Shown here one piece after another: positions 42,575-50,763 of a DNA stretch of 64,000 bases. Within the stretch, counting starts at the first letter, position 1, and every line of letters begins with the position of its first letter. The DNA is from [Lactobacillus] rogosae (GTDB taxonomy: Bacteria > Bacillota > Clostridia > Lachnospirales > Lachnospiraceae), in assembly GCA_900112995.1 (NCBI GenBank), contig FONU01000011.1, positions 1 to 64,000 on the forward strand. Direction: 5' to 3'. The position numbers were made by a program, and so were the translations under genes. Below the pieces are notes generated by a model, which saw nothing but the letters and a program-made list of their open reading frames with translations, was not told the DNA's origin and searched no databases.

Positions 42575-43081
42575 ATGGCATTATTAGATACATGGAGAAA
42601 TCTTGCTTACCAGACAGAGATGGATAATAAGACAGCTAACGAATTCTGGGGAAGCTATTTTACACAGGAAAAGGCTATATATGAGCAGATTCTTGCAGAT
42701 CCGGATACAGTAGTTAAAGGAACTGTTAAAGAACTTGCTGATAAGTATGGAGTGGAAGTGCTTCTTATGACAGGATTTCTTGATGGAATCAATGACAGTC
42801 TTAAAACTCCTAATCCAATTGAGACAATGGAAGAGGATACAGAAGTAAGTCTTGATTATGACAAAGAAAAACTTTACTACAATATGGTTGCTTGTAAGGC
42901 AGATTGGTTATATGAGCTTCCACAGTGGGATAACCTTCTTGATGAAGCTACAAGAAAAGATTTATACAAGAAGCAGAAGTTATCAGGAACTATCGTTAAG
43001 GGCAAGAAGATTGGACGTAATGATCCATGTCCTTGCGGAAGCGGTAAGAAGTACAAACAGTGCTGTGGAAAGAACGCTTAA
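42575..43081 (+). CDS. SEC-C metal-binding motif protein
   Basis: A 168-residue protein. The last 22 residues form a SEC-C zinc motif, [20 protein letters not shown] (residues about 147-166), as at the end of SecA. The rest (1-140) is helical and Tyr/Asp-rich and resembles a family of SEC-C proteins in Lachnospiraceae whose role I do not know. It lies 17 bp after the FliD-like gene with AGAGGT before the ATG, so both are co-transcribed. A strong hairpin terminator follows at 43107. Confidence 0.8.
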   Translation: MALLDTWRNLAYQTEMDNKTANEFWGSYFTQEKAIYEQILADPDTVVKGTVKELADKYGVEVLLMTGFLDGINDSLKTPNPIETMEEDTEVSLDYDKEKLYYNMVACKADWLYELPQWDNLLDEATRKDLYKKQKLSGTIVKGKKIGRNDPCPCGSGKKYKQCCGKNA

Positions 43082-43106
43082 TTGGTAATAAACAGTTTGT
43101 TGGTTA

Positions 43107-43143
43107 ACCTGCAGGTAGTCTTAAGACTACCCGCAGGTCTTTT
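43107..43143 (+). terminator. terminator after the SEC-C gene
   Basis: ACCTGC-AGGTAGTCT and its complement AGACTACC-CGCAGGT form a long stem with a 4-nt loop region (TTAA), followed by CTTTT. Strong intrinsic terminator. Confidence 0.8.
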
Positions 43144-43167
43144 GAATTTATGCGAATTGGAGATAAT

Positions 43168-43914
43168 ATGGAAGCATATACAGGATTTGCCTATGTCTAT
43201 GATGAGTATATGGACAATATACCATATGACGAATGGGAAGAGTATTTAGTAGAATTATTAAAAGAGAATGGTATAGACAAAGATAATACAGTTATAGACC
43301 TTGGCTGTGGCACAGGAACAGTGACAAGAATGTTGGATAAAGAGGGGTATAACTGCATAGGAATAGATTTATCTGAGGATATGCTTTCTATAGCAAGTGA
43401 CAAGACATATGACAGCGGACAGCAGATAATATACAGTTGTCAGGATATGAGGGATTTCGAAGTTCCATATGAGACAGATGCATTTATAAGTATTGGTGAC
43501 TCAATGAATTATATAACAGCTAATGATGATTTGTGTGATGTGTTTAAATGTGTAAAGAAAGGCCTGAAACAGGGAGGAGTATTTATATTTGATTTAAAGA
43601 CAATACATTTTTTTAAGGATATATTAGCTGATAATACATATGCTGAGAATAGGGAAGATTCAGCGTTTATATGGGACAATTATTATGATGAGGAAAGCTC
43701 TAACAATGAGTATGAGCTTGCCGTATTCGTAAGAAATGAAGATGGAACGTTTGATAGATTTGAGGAAGAACACTACCAGCATGGTTTTACTTTGGGAGAA
43801 GTAGCTGATGCTGTAAAAAAAGCGGGACTTAAAATCAGGAATGTATATGATGCATTTTCACATAATGCACCTGATGATAATTCCGAAAGGCTGTATTATA
43901 TAATAGAAAAATAA
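43168..43914 (+). CDS. class I SAM-dependent methyltransferase
   Basis: A 248-residue methyltransferase. The opening YTGFAYVYDEYMDNIPYDEWEE is typical of a Firmicute family (read in two parts here: YTGFAYVYDEYMD and NIPYDEWEEYL). Motif I is VIDLGCGTGTVTRML (about 44-58), the strand-2 acid is GIDLSEDML, and DAFISIGDSMNYI is motif IV. The late part (GFTLGEVADAVKKAGL) fits the family's C-terminus. Substrate unknown. The frame is open from 43150, but GGAG 6 nt before 43168 decides the start. It leads into the hslO region. Confidence 0.85.
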   Translation: MEAYTGFAYVYDEYMDNIPYDEWEEYLVELLKENGIDKDNTVIDLGCGTGTVTRMLDKEGYNCIGIDLSEDMLSIASDKTYDSGQQIIYSCQDMRDFEVPYETDAFISIGDSMNYITANDDLCDVFKCVKKGLKQGGVFIFDLKTIHFFKDILADNTYAENREDSAFIWDNYYDEESSNNEYELAVFVRNEDGTFDRFEEEHYQHGFTLGEVADAVKKAGLKIRNVYDAFSHNAPDDNSERLYYIIEK

Positions 43915-44034
43915 CTGCGTGCCATTATGCACGCATATAAGCAATAAAGTATTATATAACAAAAGTAATAATGAGTTATGTAATACGCAGATAGTGAATC
44001 GTGCACTGAAATATGCACAGGAAAGAGGAATGTT

Positions 44035-44910
44035 ATGAAAGACTATATAGTAAGAGCAACAGCCGCTAATGGACAGGTAAGAGCATTTGCGGCTACTACA
44101 AGAGGTGTTGTTGAAACAGCAAGAAAAGATCATAATACAAGCCCTATAGCAACTGTGGCACTTGGAAGACTTCTTACGGGTGCAGCTATGATGGGAATAA
44201 TGATGAAGAATGATTCAGATATACTTACTGTCCAGATTAAGGGAAATGGACCAATTGGTGCGATGACAGTAACAGCAGAGCCTAATGGACATGTAAAGGG
44301 CTTTGTTGCCAATCCGGAGGTTATGCTTCCATTAAAGAATGGACATATGGATATAGCCGGTGCAGTTGGTATCGGTGTTTTAAGTGTAATTAAGGATATT
44401 GGCTTAAGAGAGCCTTATGTTGGAGATACTATTCTGATAACAAGTGAGATAGCTGATGACCTGACATACTATTTTGCAACAAGTGAGCAGGTTCCATCAT
44501 CAGTAGGACTTGGTGTTCTTATGAATAAGGACAACACAGTAAGAGAAGCTGGCGGATTTATTATACAGCTTATGCCTAATGCAACAGATGAGTTTATAGA
44601 CAAGCTTGAAAAGAGAATTAAAGAGATTAAGTCGGTTACTAATATGCTTGATGAGGGTATGACACCAGAGGATATATTAGAGCATATATTAGGAGATATG
44701 GATTTACAGATACTTGATACAGTTCCTACAGAATTCTACTGCAACTGCTCTAAGGAAAGAGTAAGTGCGGCTGTAATAAGTGTTGGTAAAGAGGAGCTTC
44801 AGAAGATGATAGATGAGGGTGAACCAATAGAGGTAAACTGCCATTTCTGTAACAGCCACTACAAATTCAGCGTTGATGAGTTAAAGGATATGCTTATTAA
44901 AGCAAGATAA
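44035..44910 (+). CDS. hslO: 33 kDa redox-regulated chaperonin Hsp33
   Basis: A 291-residue Hsp33, a holdase chaperone turned on by oxidation. The N-terminal fold starts DYIVRATAANGQVRAFAATT and has LGRLLTGAAMMGIMMK (about 42-57). The C-terminal redox switch has four Cys: YCNC (near 236-239) and CHFC (near 269-272), which bind Zn2+ when reduced. All four are intact. Its own ribosome site (AGGAAAGAGG) precedes the ATG. The gene is followed by glnS, about 100 bp away. Confidence 0.95.
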   Translation: MKDYIVRATAANGQVRAFAATTRGVVETARKDHNTSPIATVALGRLLTGAAMMGIMMKNDSDILTVQIKGNGPIGAMTVTAEPNGHVKGFVANPEVMLPLKNGHMDIAGAVGIGVLSVIKDIGLREPYVGDTILITSEIADDLTYYFATSEQVPSSVGLGVLMNKDNTVREAGGFIIQLMPNATDEFIDKLEKRIKEIKSVTNMLDEGMTPEDILEHILGDMDLQILDTVPTEFYCNCSKERVSAAVISVGKEELQKMIDEGEPIEVNCHFCNSHYKFSVDELKDMLIKAR

Positions 44911-45010
44911 TGAATATAAATCAGCTATTTCTTGAATTTATTATATAATTGCTGTATTATTAATTTAATATGGATTGATTAAGCAGGAACTGTTTAGGAG
45001 GAACTTACTA

Positions 45011-46684
45011 ATGGATAACGAGACTGTTTCAAAGAATTTTATTGAACAGATTATTGATAAGGATATTGAGGAGGGACATTGCCAGAAGGTAGTCACAAGA
45101 TTCCCACCAGAACCTAATGGATATCTTCATATAGGACATGCCAAATCAATATTACTTAATTATGGACTGGCCAAGGAATATAATGGTCAGTTTAATATGA
45201 GATTTGATGATACTAACCCAACAAAGGAAAAGGTTGAGTTCGTAGACTCTATTAAGAAGGATGTTGAATGGCTTGGTGCTAAATGGAATGGAGATGTTCT
45301 TTTTGCATCTAATTATTTTCCACAGATGTATGAAGCTGCTATCAGACTTATCAAGAAGGGAAAGGCTTATGTAGATGACCTTTCAGCAGAGGAGATAAGA
45401 CAGTATAGAGGAACACTTACAGAGCCGGGCAAGGAAAGTCCTTACAGAGAGCGTTCTGTAGAGGAAAATCTCAAGCTTTTTGAAGAGATGAAGGAAGGTA
45501 AGTATGAAGACGGAGAGAAAGTATTAAGAGCTAAGATTGATATGGCTTCTCCTAATATCAATATGAGAGATCCTATTATATACAGGGTTGCGCATATGAC
45601 ACACCACAGAACAGGTGATGAGTGGTGCATATATCCTATGTATGACTTTGCACATCCTATTGAGGATGCTGTTGAGGGAATAACACACTCTATATGTACA
45701 CTTGAGTTTGAAGACCACAGACCATTATATGACTGGGTTATTATTGAGACAGGATATAAGACATCACCAGAGGAAAATCCTAAGCAGATTGAGTTTGCCA
45801 AGTTATATCTTACTAATGTAGTAACAGGTAAAAGATATATTAAGAAGCTTGTAGAAGATGGTGTTGTAGATGGCTGGGACGACCCAAGGCTTGTATCTAT
45901 AGCTGCTTTAAGAAGAAGAGGTTTTACACCAGAATCTATAAAGATGTTCGTGGATCTTGTAGGTGTTACTAAGGCACAGGGTTCAGTTGAATATCCTATG
46001 CTTGAATACTGCATAAGAGAAGACTTAAAGCTTAAGGTTAAGAGAATGATGGCTATTCTTGATCCTGTTAAACTTGTTATTGACAATTATCCAGAAGATC
46101 AGGTTGAATATATGGACGTTGCCAATAATCAGGAAAATCCAGAAATGGGAACAAGAAAAGTACCATTTACTAAAGAATTATACATTGAAAGGGAAGATTT
46201 TATGGAAGAACCTCCAAAGAAGTATTTCAGAATGTTCCCAGGCAATGAAGTAAGACTTATGAATGCTTATTATGTAACATGCACAGGCGTTGATAAAGAT
46301 GAGAATGGCAATATTAATTGTATTCATTGTACTTACGATCCAGAGACAAAGGGCGGCAATTTTGCTGGAAGAAAAGTTAAAGGAACTATACACTGGGTAT
46401 CAGCATCAAGGGGAATAAATGCTGAGGTAAGATTGTATGATAATATTGTAGACGAAGAAAAGGGTGTATACAATGAAGATGGTTCTATGAACATTAATCC
46501 TAATTCACTTACAATTCTTAAGAACTGTGTATTAGAGCCAGAGCTTGCTAAAGCCAGGCCAGAGGACAGATTCCAGTTTGTAAGAAATGGATATTTCTGC
46601 GTTGACAACAAGGATTCAAAGGGGAATGTATTGGTGTTCAATAGAATAGTTTCATTGAAAAGCTCATTTAAACTTCAGAAGTAA
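45011..46684 (+). CDS. glnS: glutaminyl-tRNA synthetase
   Basis: A 557-residue GlnRS. The HIGH motif is [19 protein letters not shown] (residues about 38-56), [16 protein letters not shown] follows, and the KMSKS counterpart is the [11 protein letters not shown] region ahead of [16 protein letters not shown]. The C-terminal beta-barrels (from about 340) recognise the anticodon. Presence of GlnRS means Gln-tRNA can be made directly, so GatCAB at 14.9-18.3 kb is free for Asn-tRNA. The frame is open from 44975; AGGAGG 8 nt before 45011 decides the start. No T-box precedes it. Confidence 0.96.
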   Translation: MDNETVSKNFIEQIIDKDIEEGHCQKVVTRFPPEPNGYLHIGHAKSILLNYGLAKEYNGQFNMRFDDTNPTKEKVEFVDSIKKDVEWLGAKWNGDVLFASNYFPQMYEAAIRLIKKGKAYVDDLSAEEIRQYRGTLTEPGKESPYRERSVEENLKLFEEMKEGKYEDGEKVLRAKIDMASPNINMRDPIIYRVAHMTHHRTGDEWCIYPMYDFAHPIEDAVEGITHSICTLEFEDHRPLYDWVIIETGYKTSPEENPKQIEFAKLYLTNVVTGKRYIKKLVEDGVVDGWDDPRLVSIAALRRRGFTPESIKMFVDLVGVTKAQGSVEYPMLEYCIREDLKLKVKRMMAILDPVKLVIDNYPEDQVEYMDVANNQENPEMGTRKVPFTKELYIEREDFMEEPPKKYFRMFPGNEVRLMNAYYVTCTGVDKDENGNINCIHCTYDPETKGGNFAGRKVKGTIHWVSASRGINAEVRLYDNIVDEEKGVYNEDGSMNINPNSLTILKNCVLEPELAKARPEDRFQFVRNGYFCVDNKDSKGNVLVFNRIVSLKSSFKLQK

Positions 46685-46706
46685 TTAATGCCATTATAAT
46701 GGCAGT

Positions 46707-47444
46707 ATGGGTAATGATATGGAAATCAAAGATGAAAAGTCTTATATATTTGATAAGACGATGAAATGCAATGTATGTAACAAAGAGTTTACTACTAAGC
46801 AGGTAAGAACTGGCAAAGCCAGATATACAGGAACTAACGACATACTTAAGCCATTGTATACAGGAATAGATAGTACGAAGTATGATATTATTATGTGTCC
46901 TCATTGTGGCTATGCGGCAGTTCCGAGAACTTATGGAAAGCTGACACCTAAACAGAGGCAGCTAATCAGAGATAATATTGAAGGTAAATTCAAGGTTACA
47001 TGGAAGGAAGAGGACAGCTATTCTTATGATGTAGCGATAAGACGTTGTAAAATGGCACTTCTTACGGAGATGATAACAGGTACTAAGATAAGTGAAAGTG
47101 CGTATCTTTGTTTAAGATTAGCGTGGCTTTATGATGGCAGGATTGAAGAACTTAGAAGCCAGAATGCCAGTGAAGAAATAATTAACCAACACCTGAAATC
47201 CCAGCAGGAGTATATTCAGGATGCCTATAAAGGATTTAAGGAGGCAGTTCAGACACAATACCCTCCTATATGTGGTATGGATGAGAATACAATTAATTAT
47301 CTGCTCGCCAGCCTTGGCATAAAATGCAAAGATTATGGTACAGCAAAGCAGTTTGCCTCATCAATAGTAACATCCAGGTCTGCACAGGCAGGTCTTAAGG
47401 AGAAGGCAAGGGGATTGTTAGGACAGATTAAAGCAAATGAATAG
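46707..47444 (+). CDS. DUF2225 family protein
   Basis: A 245-residue protein of the DUF2225 family. The N-terminus has two Cys pairs, CNVCNKEFTTKQVRTG (residues about 21-36) and CPHCGYAAVPRTYG (near 64-77), likely a zinc site; the rest is a TPR-like helical array (SAYLCLRLAWLYD, EYIQDAYKGFKEAV). No function is established. A small palindrome TGCCATTATAATGGCA (46689-46704) precedes it. An internal ATG at 46719 is an alternative start. It overlaps the next gene by 8 bp. Confidence 0.8.
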   Translation: MGNDMEIKDEKSYIFDKTMKCNVCNKEFTTKQVRTGKARYTGTNDILKPLYTGIDSTKYDIIMCPHCGYAAVPRTYGKLTPKQRQLIRDNIEGKFKVTWKEEDSYSYDVAIRRCKMALLTEMITGTKISESAYLCLRLAWLYDGRIEELRSQNASEEIINQHLKSQQEYIQDAYKGFKEAVQTQYPPICGMDENTINYLLASLGIKCKDYGTAKQFASSIVTSRSAQAGLKEKARGLLGQIKANE

Positions 47445-49422
47445 AATTAAGACAGTGTTTCAAAAGCTATGGTCATATGAGACATTTCATATATTCATGT
47501 ATTCAATTGCACTAAATGCAGTGATTGAATGTCTTAATAACAGAGGATTAACAGGACTTTTGAAGATATTCACAAGTCCTGTTATCTTTCTTATGAACAC
47601 CTTGATAATAATGACTACATTATCAATAGGGTTGTTCTTTAAGAGAAGAATATTTGTATATGTGCTTATGGCTGTATTGTGGATTATATTAGCATTTATT
47701 AACTTTGTAGTGTTGTATTCACGAAAGACACCATTTACAGCGATGGATATATATCTTATAAGTGATGCCATAAAGGTCATACCGCTGTATATTAATGTAT
47801 TCCAGATGATACTTATAGTAGTCGGGATAATCGCAGTTATATCGGGGCTTGTAATGTTGTTTAAAAGAACAAAGGTGTATACACAGGAACTGCCATTATA
47901 TAAGCAGTTATTACATTCAGGCTTTAAGTTTGCAGTGATATTCCTGCTTACATATGCGGTTGCGGCAAGTCTTATAATTAATGGATATGTACAGACACAT
48001 TTTGGCAATCTTGCACAGGCATATAAGCAGTATGGATTTGTGTATTGCTTTACAAGCAGTATTAAAGACCGTGGAATAAGCAAGTCCAAGGAATATTCAG
48101 AAGAATATATTGATGGAATAAAAGATGAGCTTGATGAAAATGTACCTGACGCATCAGAGACTTCACCTAATATAATATTTGTACAGCTTGAATCATTTTT
48201 TGACCCTAAGCTTGTAAAGGGTGTTACATTTTCAAGTAATCCAACACCTAATCTTGACAGGATAATGAAAGAATATTCGTCAGGATATCTGTCAGTGCCT
48301 TGCTTTGGTGCAGGTACGGCTAATACTGAATTTGAGGTTCAGACAGGTGTTAACCTTGATGATTTTGGACCAGGTGAATATCCTTACAGGACAGTTATGC
48401 AGTCAAAGACGTGTGAGTCAGCCGCTTATGATTTAAGAAAGCTTGGCTATTCAACACACGCAATCCATAATAATGATGCAACATTTTATGACAGATATAA
48501 GGTATTCTCACATCTTGGATATGATACTTTTACATCTATTGAATATATGGATAGTGATTATCAGAAGACGCCACTTGGCTGGGCTAAGGATAAAATGCTT
48601 ACAGCACAGATAAAGAAGGCTCTTGACTCAACAGAAGGAGCAGATTATATATTTACTATATCAGTTCAGGGACATGGAGATTATCCAACGACAATGCCAG
48701 AGGGCTTTATTCCAGGAATAACAGTTTCAGGATTTTTTGATGAAGAGGAACAGGTACAGTTCGAGTATTATGTTAACCAGATTCACGAGATGGATACATT
48801 TATAGGTGAACTTACTAATATGTTATCCAGAAGAAATGAAGAAACCGTACTTGTTATGTATGGCGATCATCTTCCAACATTTAATTTCACTAATGATACT
48901 ATGGAGAATGGTGATATATACCAGACAGAGTATTTTATATGGTCTAATTATGGTTTAGAGAAGAAAGATATTGATCTTCAGGCATATCAGCTATCAGCTG
49001 CAGTATTTGACAGGCTTGGAATATCAGAAGGTTATATTATGAAGTTCCATCAGGCAAAGCATAATGATGCTGATTACCTTAAGAAGTTAAAGGTACTTGA
49101 ATACGATATATTGTATGGTGATAAACAGATATATGACGGAAAAGTTCCTTATGTAGCCACAGATTTAAAAATGGGAATTGACGATATTACAATAGATGAA
49201 GTGTATGATTATAAGGATTATGTATGTATAAGCGGTAAGAATTTCAATGATTTCAGCACTGTATACATTAATAATAAAGAGCAGGAAAATGCAGAGCTTA
49301 TAAGTAGTACAATGATAAGAGTACCTAAACGCAGTATCAAATCAGGAGATGAAATAGCAATAGCCCAGAGAGGCAATGATAAGATAGAGCTTGGAAGAAC
49401 CACATATATTGTGCCAAATTAA
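47437..49422 (+). CDS. LTA synthase-like sulfatase-family membrane enzyme
   Basis: A 661-residue protein with five membrane helices in residues about 15-190, then an extracellular sulfatase-fold domain (about 240-560). The metal-binding Glu is in IIFVQLESFFD, the catalytic Thr in GAGTANTEFEVQTG (about 290-303), and the late metal site is MYGDHLPTFNF. This is the LtaS/MdoB layout of enzymes that transfer glycerol-phosphate from phosphatidylglycerol. About 90 extra C-terminal residues (DEVYDYKDYVCISGKNFND onward) look like an IPT/TIG immunoglobulin-like domain. Overlap of 8 bp with the DUF2225 gene. Confidence 0.85.
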   Translation: MNRIKTVFQKLWSYETFHIFMYSIALNAVIECLNNRGLTGLLKIFTSPVIFLMNTLIIMTTLSIGLFFKRRIFVYVLMAVLWIILAFINFVVLYSRKTPFTAMDIYLISDAIKVIPLYINVFQMILIVVGIIAVISGLVMLFKRTKVYTQELPLYKQLLHSGFKFAVIFLLTYAVAASLIINGYVQTHFGNLAQAYKQYGFVYCFTSSIKDRGISKSKEYSEEYIDGIKDELDENVPDASETSPNIIFVQLESFFDPKLVKGVTFSSNPTPNLDRIMKEYSSGYLSVPCFGAGTANTEFEVQTGVNLDDFGPGEYPYRTVMQSKTCESAAYDLRKLGYSTHAIHNNDATFYDRYKVFSHLGYDTFTSIEYMDSDYQKTPLGWAKDKMLTAQIKKALDSTEGADYIFTISVQGHGDYPTTMPEGFIPGITVSGFFDEEEQVQFEYYVNQIHEMDTFIGELTNMLSRRNEETVLVMYGDHLPTFNFTNDTMENGDIYQTEYFIWSNYGLEKKDIDLQAYQLSAAVFDRLGISEGYIMKFHQAKHNDADYLKKLKVLEYDILYGDKQIYDGKVPYVATDLKMGIDDITIDEVYDYKDYVCISGKNFNDFSTVYINNKEQENAELISSTMIRVPKRSIKSGDEIAIAQRGNDKIELGRTTYIVPN

Positions 49423-49442
49423 TTAGAATTATAATAAATAAA

Positions 49443-49471
49443 TTGACACTAACAATTGAAAATGTTAATAT
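49443..49471 (+). promoter_or_regulatory. promoter of the cold-shock gene
   Basis: TTGACA (49443-49448), 17-bp spacer, TAATAT (49466-49471). The short leader contains GGTG-TAAT-CACC. Confidence 0.5.
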
Positions 49472-49515
49472 GAAAAAGGTGTAATCACCACATATTAAAT
49501 TTGGAGGTACTTGAA

Positions 49516-49713
49516 ATGAAAGGTACAGTAAAGTGGTTCAATAACCAGAAGGGTTACGGCTTTATAAGTGATGAGTCTGGAAAGGATGTTTTTGTTCATT
49601 ATTCAGGACTTAATATGGAAGGTTTCAAGTCTTTAGAGGAAGGTGCTGCTGTTGAGTTTGATGTAACAGAAGGTGCTAAGGGTCCTCAGGCTGTCAACGT
49701 AACAAAATTATAA
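49516..49713 (+). CDS. cold shock protein
   Basis: A 65-residue CspA/CspB-type protein, a five-strand OB fold that binds single-stranded RNA. RNP1 is KGYGFIS (residues 13-19) and RNP2 is VFVHYSG (near 26-32); the usual Phe of RNP1 is kept and the end [10 protein letters not shown] is typical. The frame could start at TTG 49501, but GGAGG 8 nt upstream of the ATG at 49516 decides. Own promoter at 49443 and a terminator at 49798 make it monocistronic. Confidence 0.95.
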   Translation: MKGTVKWFNNQKGYGFISDESGKDVFVHYSGLNMEGFKSLEEGAAVEFDVTEGAKGPQAVNVTKL

Positions 49714-49797
49714 TCCGAATGGTTTGCAGTGTGCCTTTTCCTGATTTATATATAGATTTTTGAAAAGATATATTGTTATACAATTAAGATTATTAAA

Positions 49798-49827
49798 GAG
49801 CAGTCGCTTCTGGGTGGCTGCTCTTTT
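49798..49827 (+). terminator. terminator after the cold-shock gene
   Basis: GAGCAG (49798-49803) pairs with CTGCTC (49818-49823), with more pairing inside (GC..GG region), followed by TTTT. Confidence 0.7.
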
Positions 49828-49935
49828 GTATATAGTGGAGATGATTATTATAATTTTTTTTATATATAGTTAATTGTATAAGAAGTGCATTGTATGTTAG
49901 AATTAATAACAGATAAATATTACGGAGGAATTATT

Positions 49936-50763
49936 GTGGAAGAATATGGTATCAGTTTAGAAAATGGAATACCTGCAGGAGCAGAGAATATGCTGTCAGC
50001 AGGCGGAATTCTTTTATTATCGGCATTTATAGTGCTTACTATAGTTGTCATTAAAAGGTGGAATGGACGTTTTGTTAATGTGCTGGCTGGTGCATTTGCA
50101 TACTCAATATTTGTATTTATATGCTGTAACCTGATTATGTCAGCACTTGCACTTATCCCATCAATAGATGAAGCATTTACTAATAACAGTACAGCATATA
50201 CAGTTGTATATTCAATTCTTGCGGCTGTTGCAATGACATTTGCAAGATATGTATTGTGCAGGTTTATGAATGGGAGATTTGAAAGAAAAGGCGATATATA
50301 TTTATCAGGTATAGGTCTTGCTTTAGGTGATGGAGTTCTATATGGACTTACAGTCATATCTACAATGTCAATAGCCACAGCTATTAACAATGAGGGGATT
50401 GATGCAATGATGGCAGGACTTACACAGAATGATACAGAAACATTTTACCAGACACTTGGTAATCTTGTTAATGCACCATCATATTTGTGGTTATTAATGG
50501 GAATAGCCTTCACACTTGATGTTATTCTTTCTATAGCACTCAGTGCTGCTATACAGGCATATGTTAAGGGTGTGGCTTCTTATATGACAGGCTGTTATGT
50601 TGCAATAATACAGTTTGCAAGTTATATATCATTCCAGATATTTGATTACAGTTCGCCAGTATCAATAATAGTCTGCTTTGTTATTAAGATGGTTATAGAT
50701 ATTGCGGCAATAGCATATGTGTTCAAGGTTGTTGTCAGGGAGATGAATTACGCTAATGACTGA
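49936..50763 (+). CDS. multi-pass membrane protein (possibly YhfC-like)
   Basis: A 275-residue protein with about eight membrane helices. The layout and the segment TFARYVLCRFMNGRFERKGD then IGLALGDGVLYGL recall the YhfC family (PF10086), but the His/Glu residues expected in its putative active site (GHGxxE) appear as GDGVLYG, so any peptidase role is doubtful. The best start is GTG 49936, with ACGGAGG 7 nt upstream; the frame is open to 49885. It overlaps the P-type ATPase gene by 8 bp, so the two are translationally coupled and may act together. Confidence 0.6.
   Translation: MEEYGISLENGIPAGAENMLSAGGILLLSAFIVLTIVVIKRWNGRFVNVLAGAFAYSIFVFICCNLIMSALALIPSIDEAFTNNSTAYTVVYSILAAVAMTFARYVLCRFMNGRFERKGDIYLSGIGLALGDGVLYGLTVISTMSIATAINNEGIDAMMAGLTQNDTETFYQTLGNLVNAPSYLWLLMGIAFTLDVILSIALSAAIQAYVKGVASYMTGCYVAIIQFASYISFQIFDYSSPVSIIVCFVIKMVIDIAAIAYVFKVVVREMNYAND

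Noticed and set aside
44911-45010. T-box upstream of glnS
   Set aside because: The gap is only 100 bp and lacks the GGTGGNACCGCG core.
45442-46086. 214-codon open frame on the minus strand
   Set aside because: Lies wholly inside glnS on the opposite strand; Ser/Thr/Ile-rich composition is typical of antisense shadows of an A+T-rich gene and no ribosome site is seen.
47487-48089. 200-codon open frame on the minus strand
   Set aside because: Antisense to the membrane part of the LTA-synthase-like gene; no family likeness.
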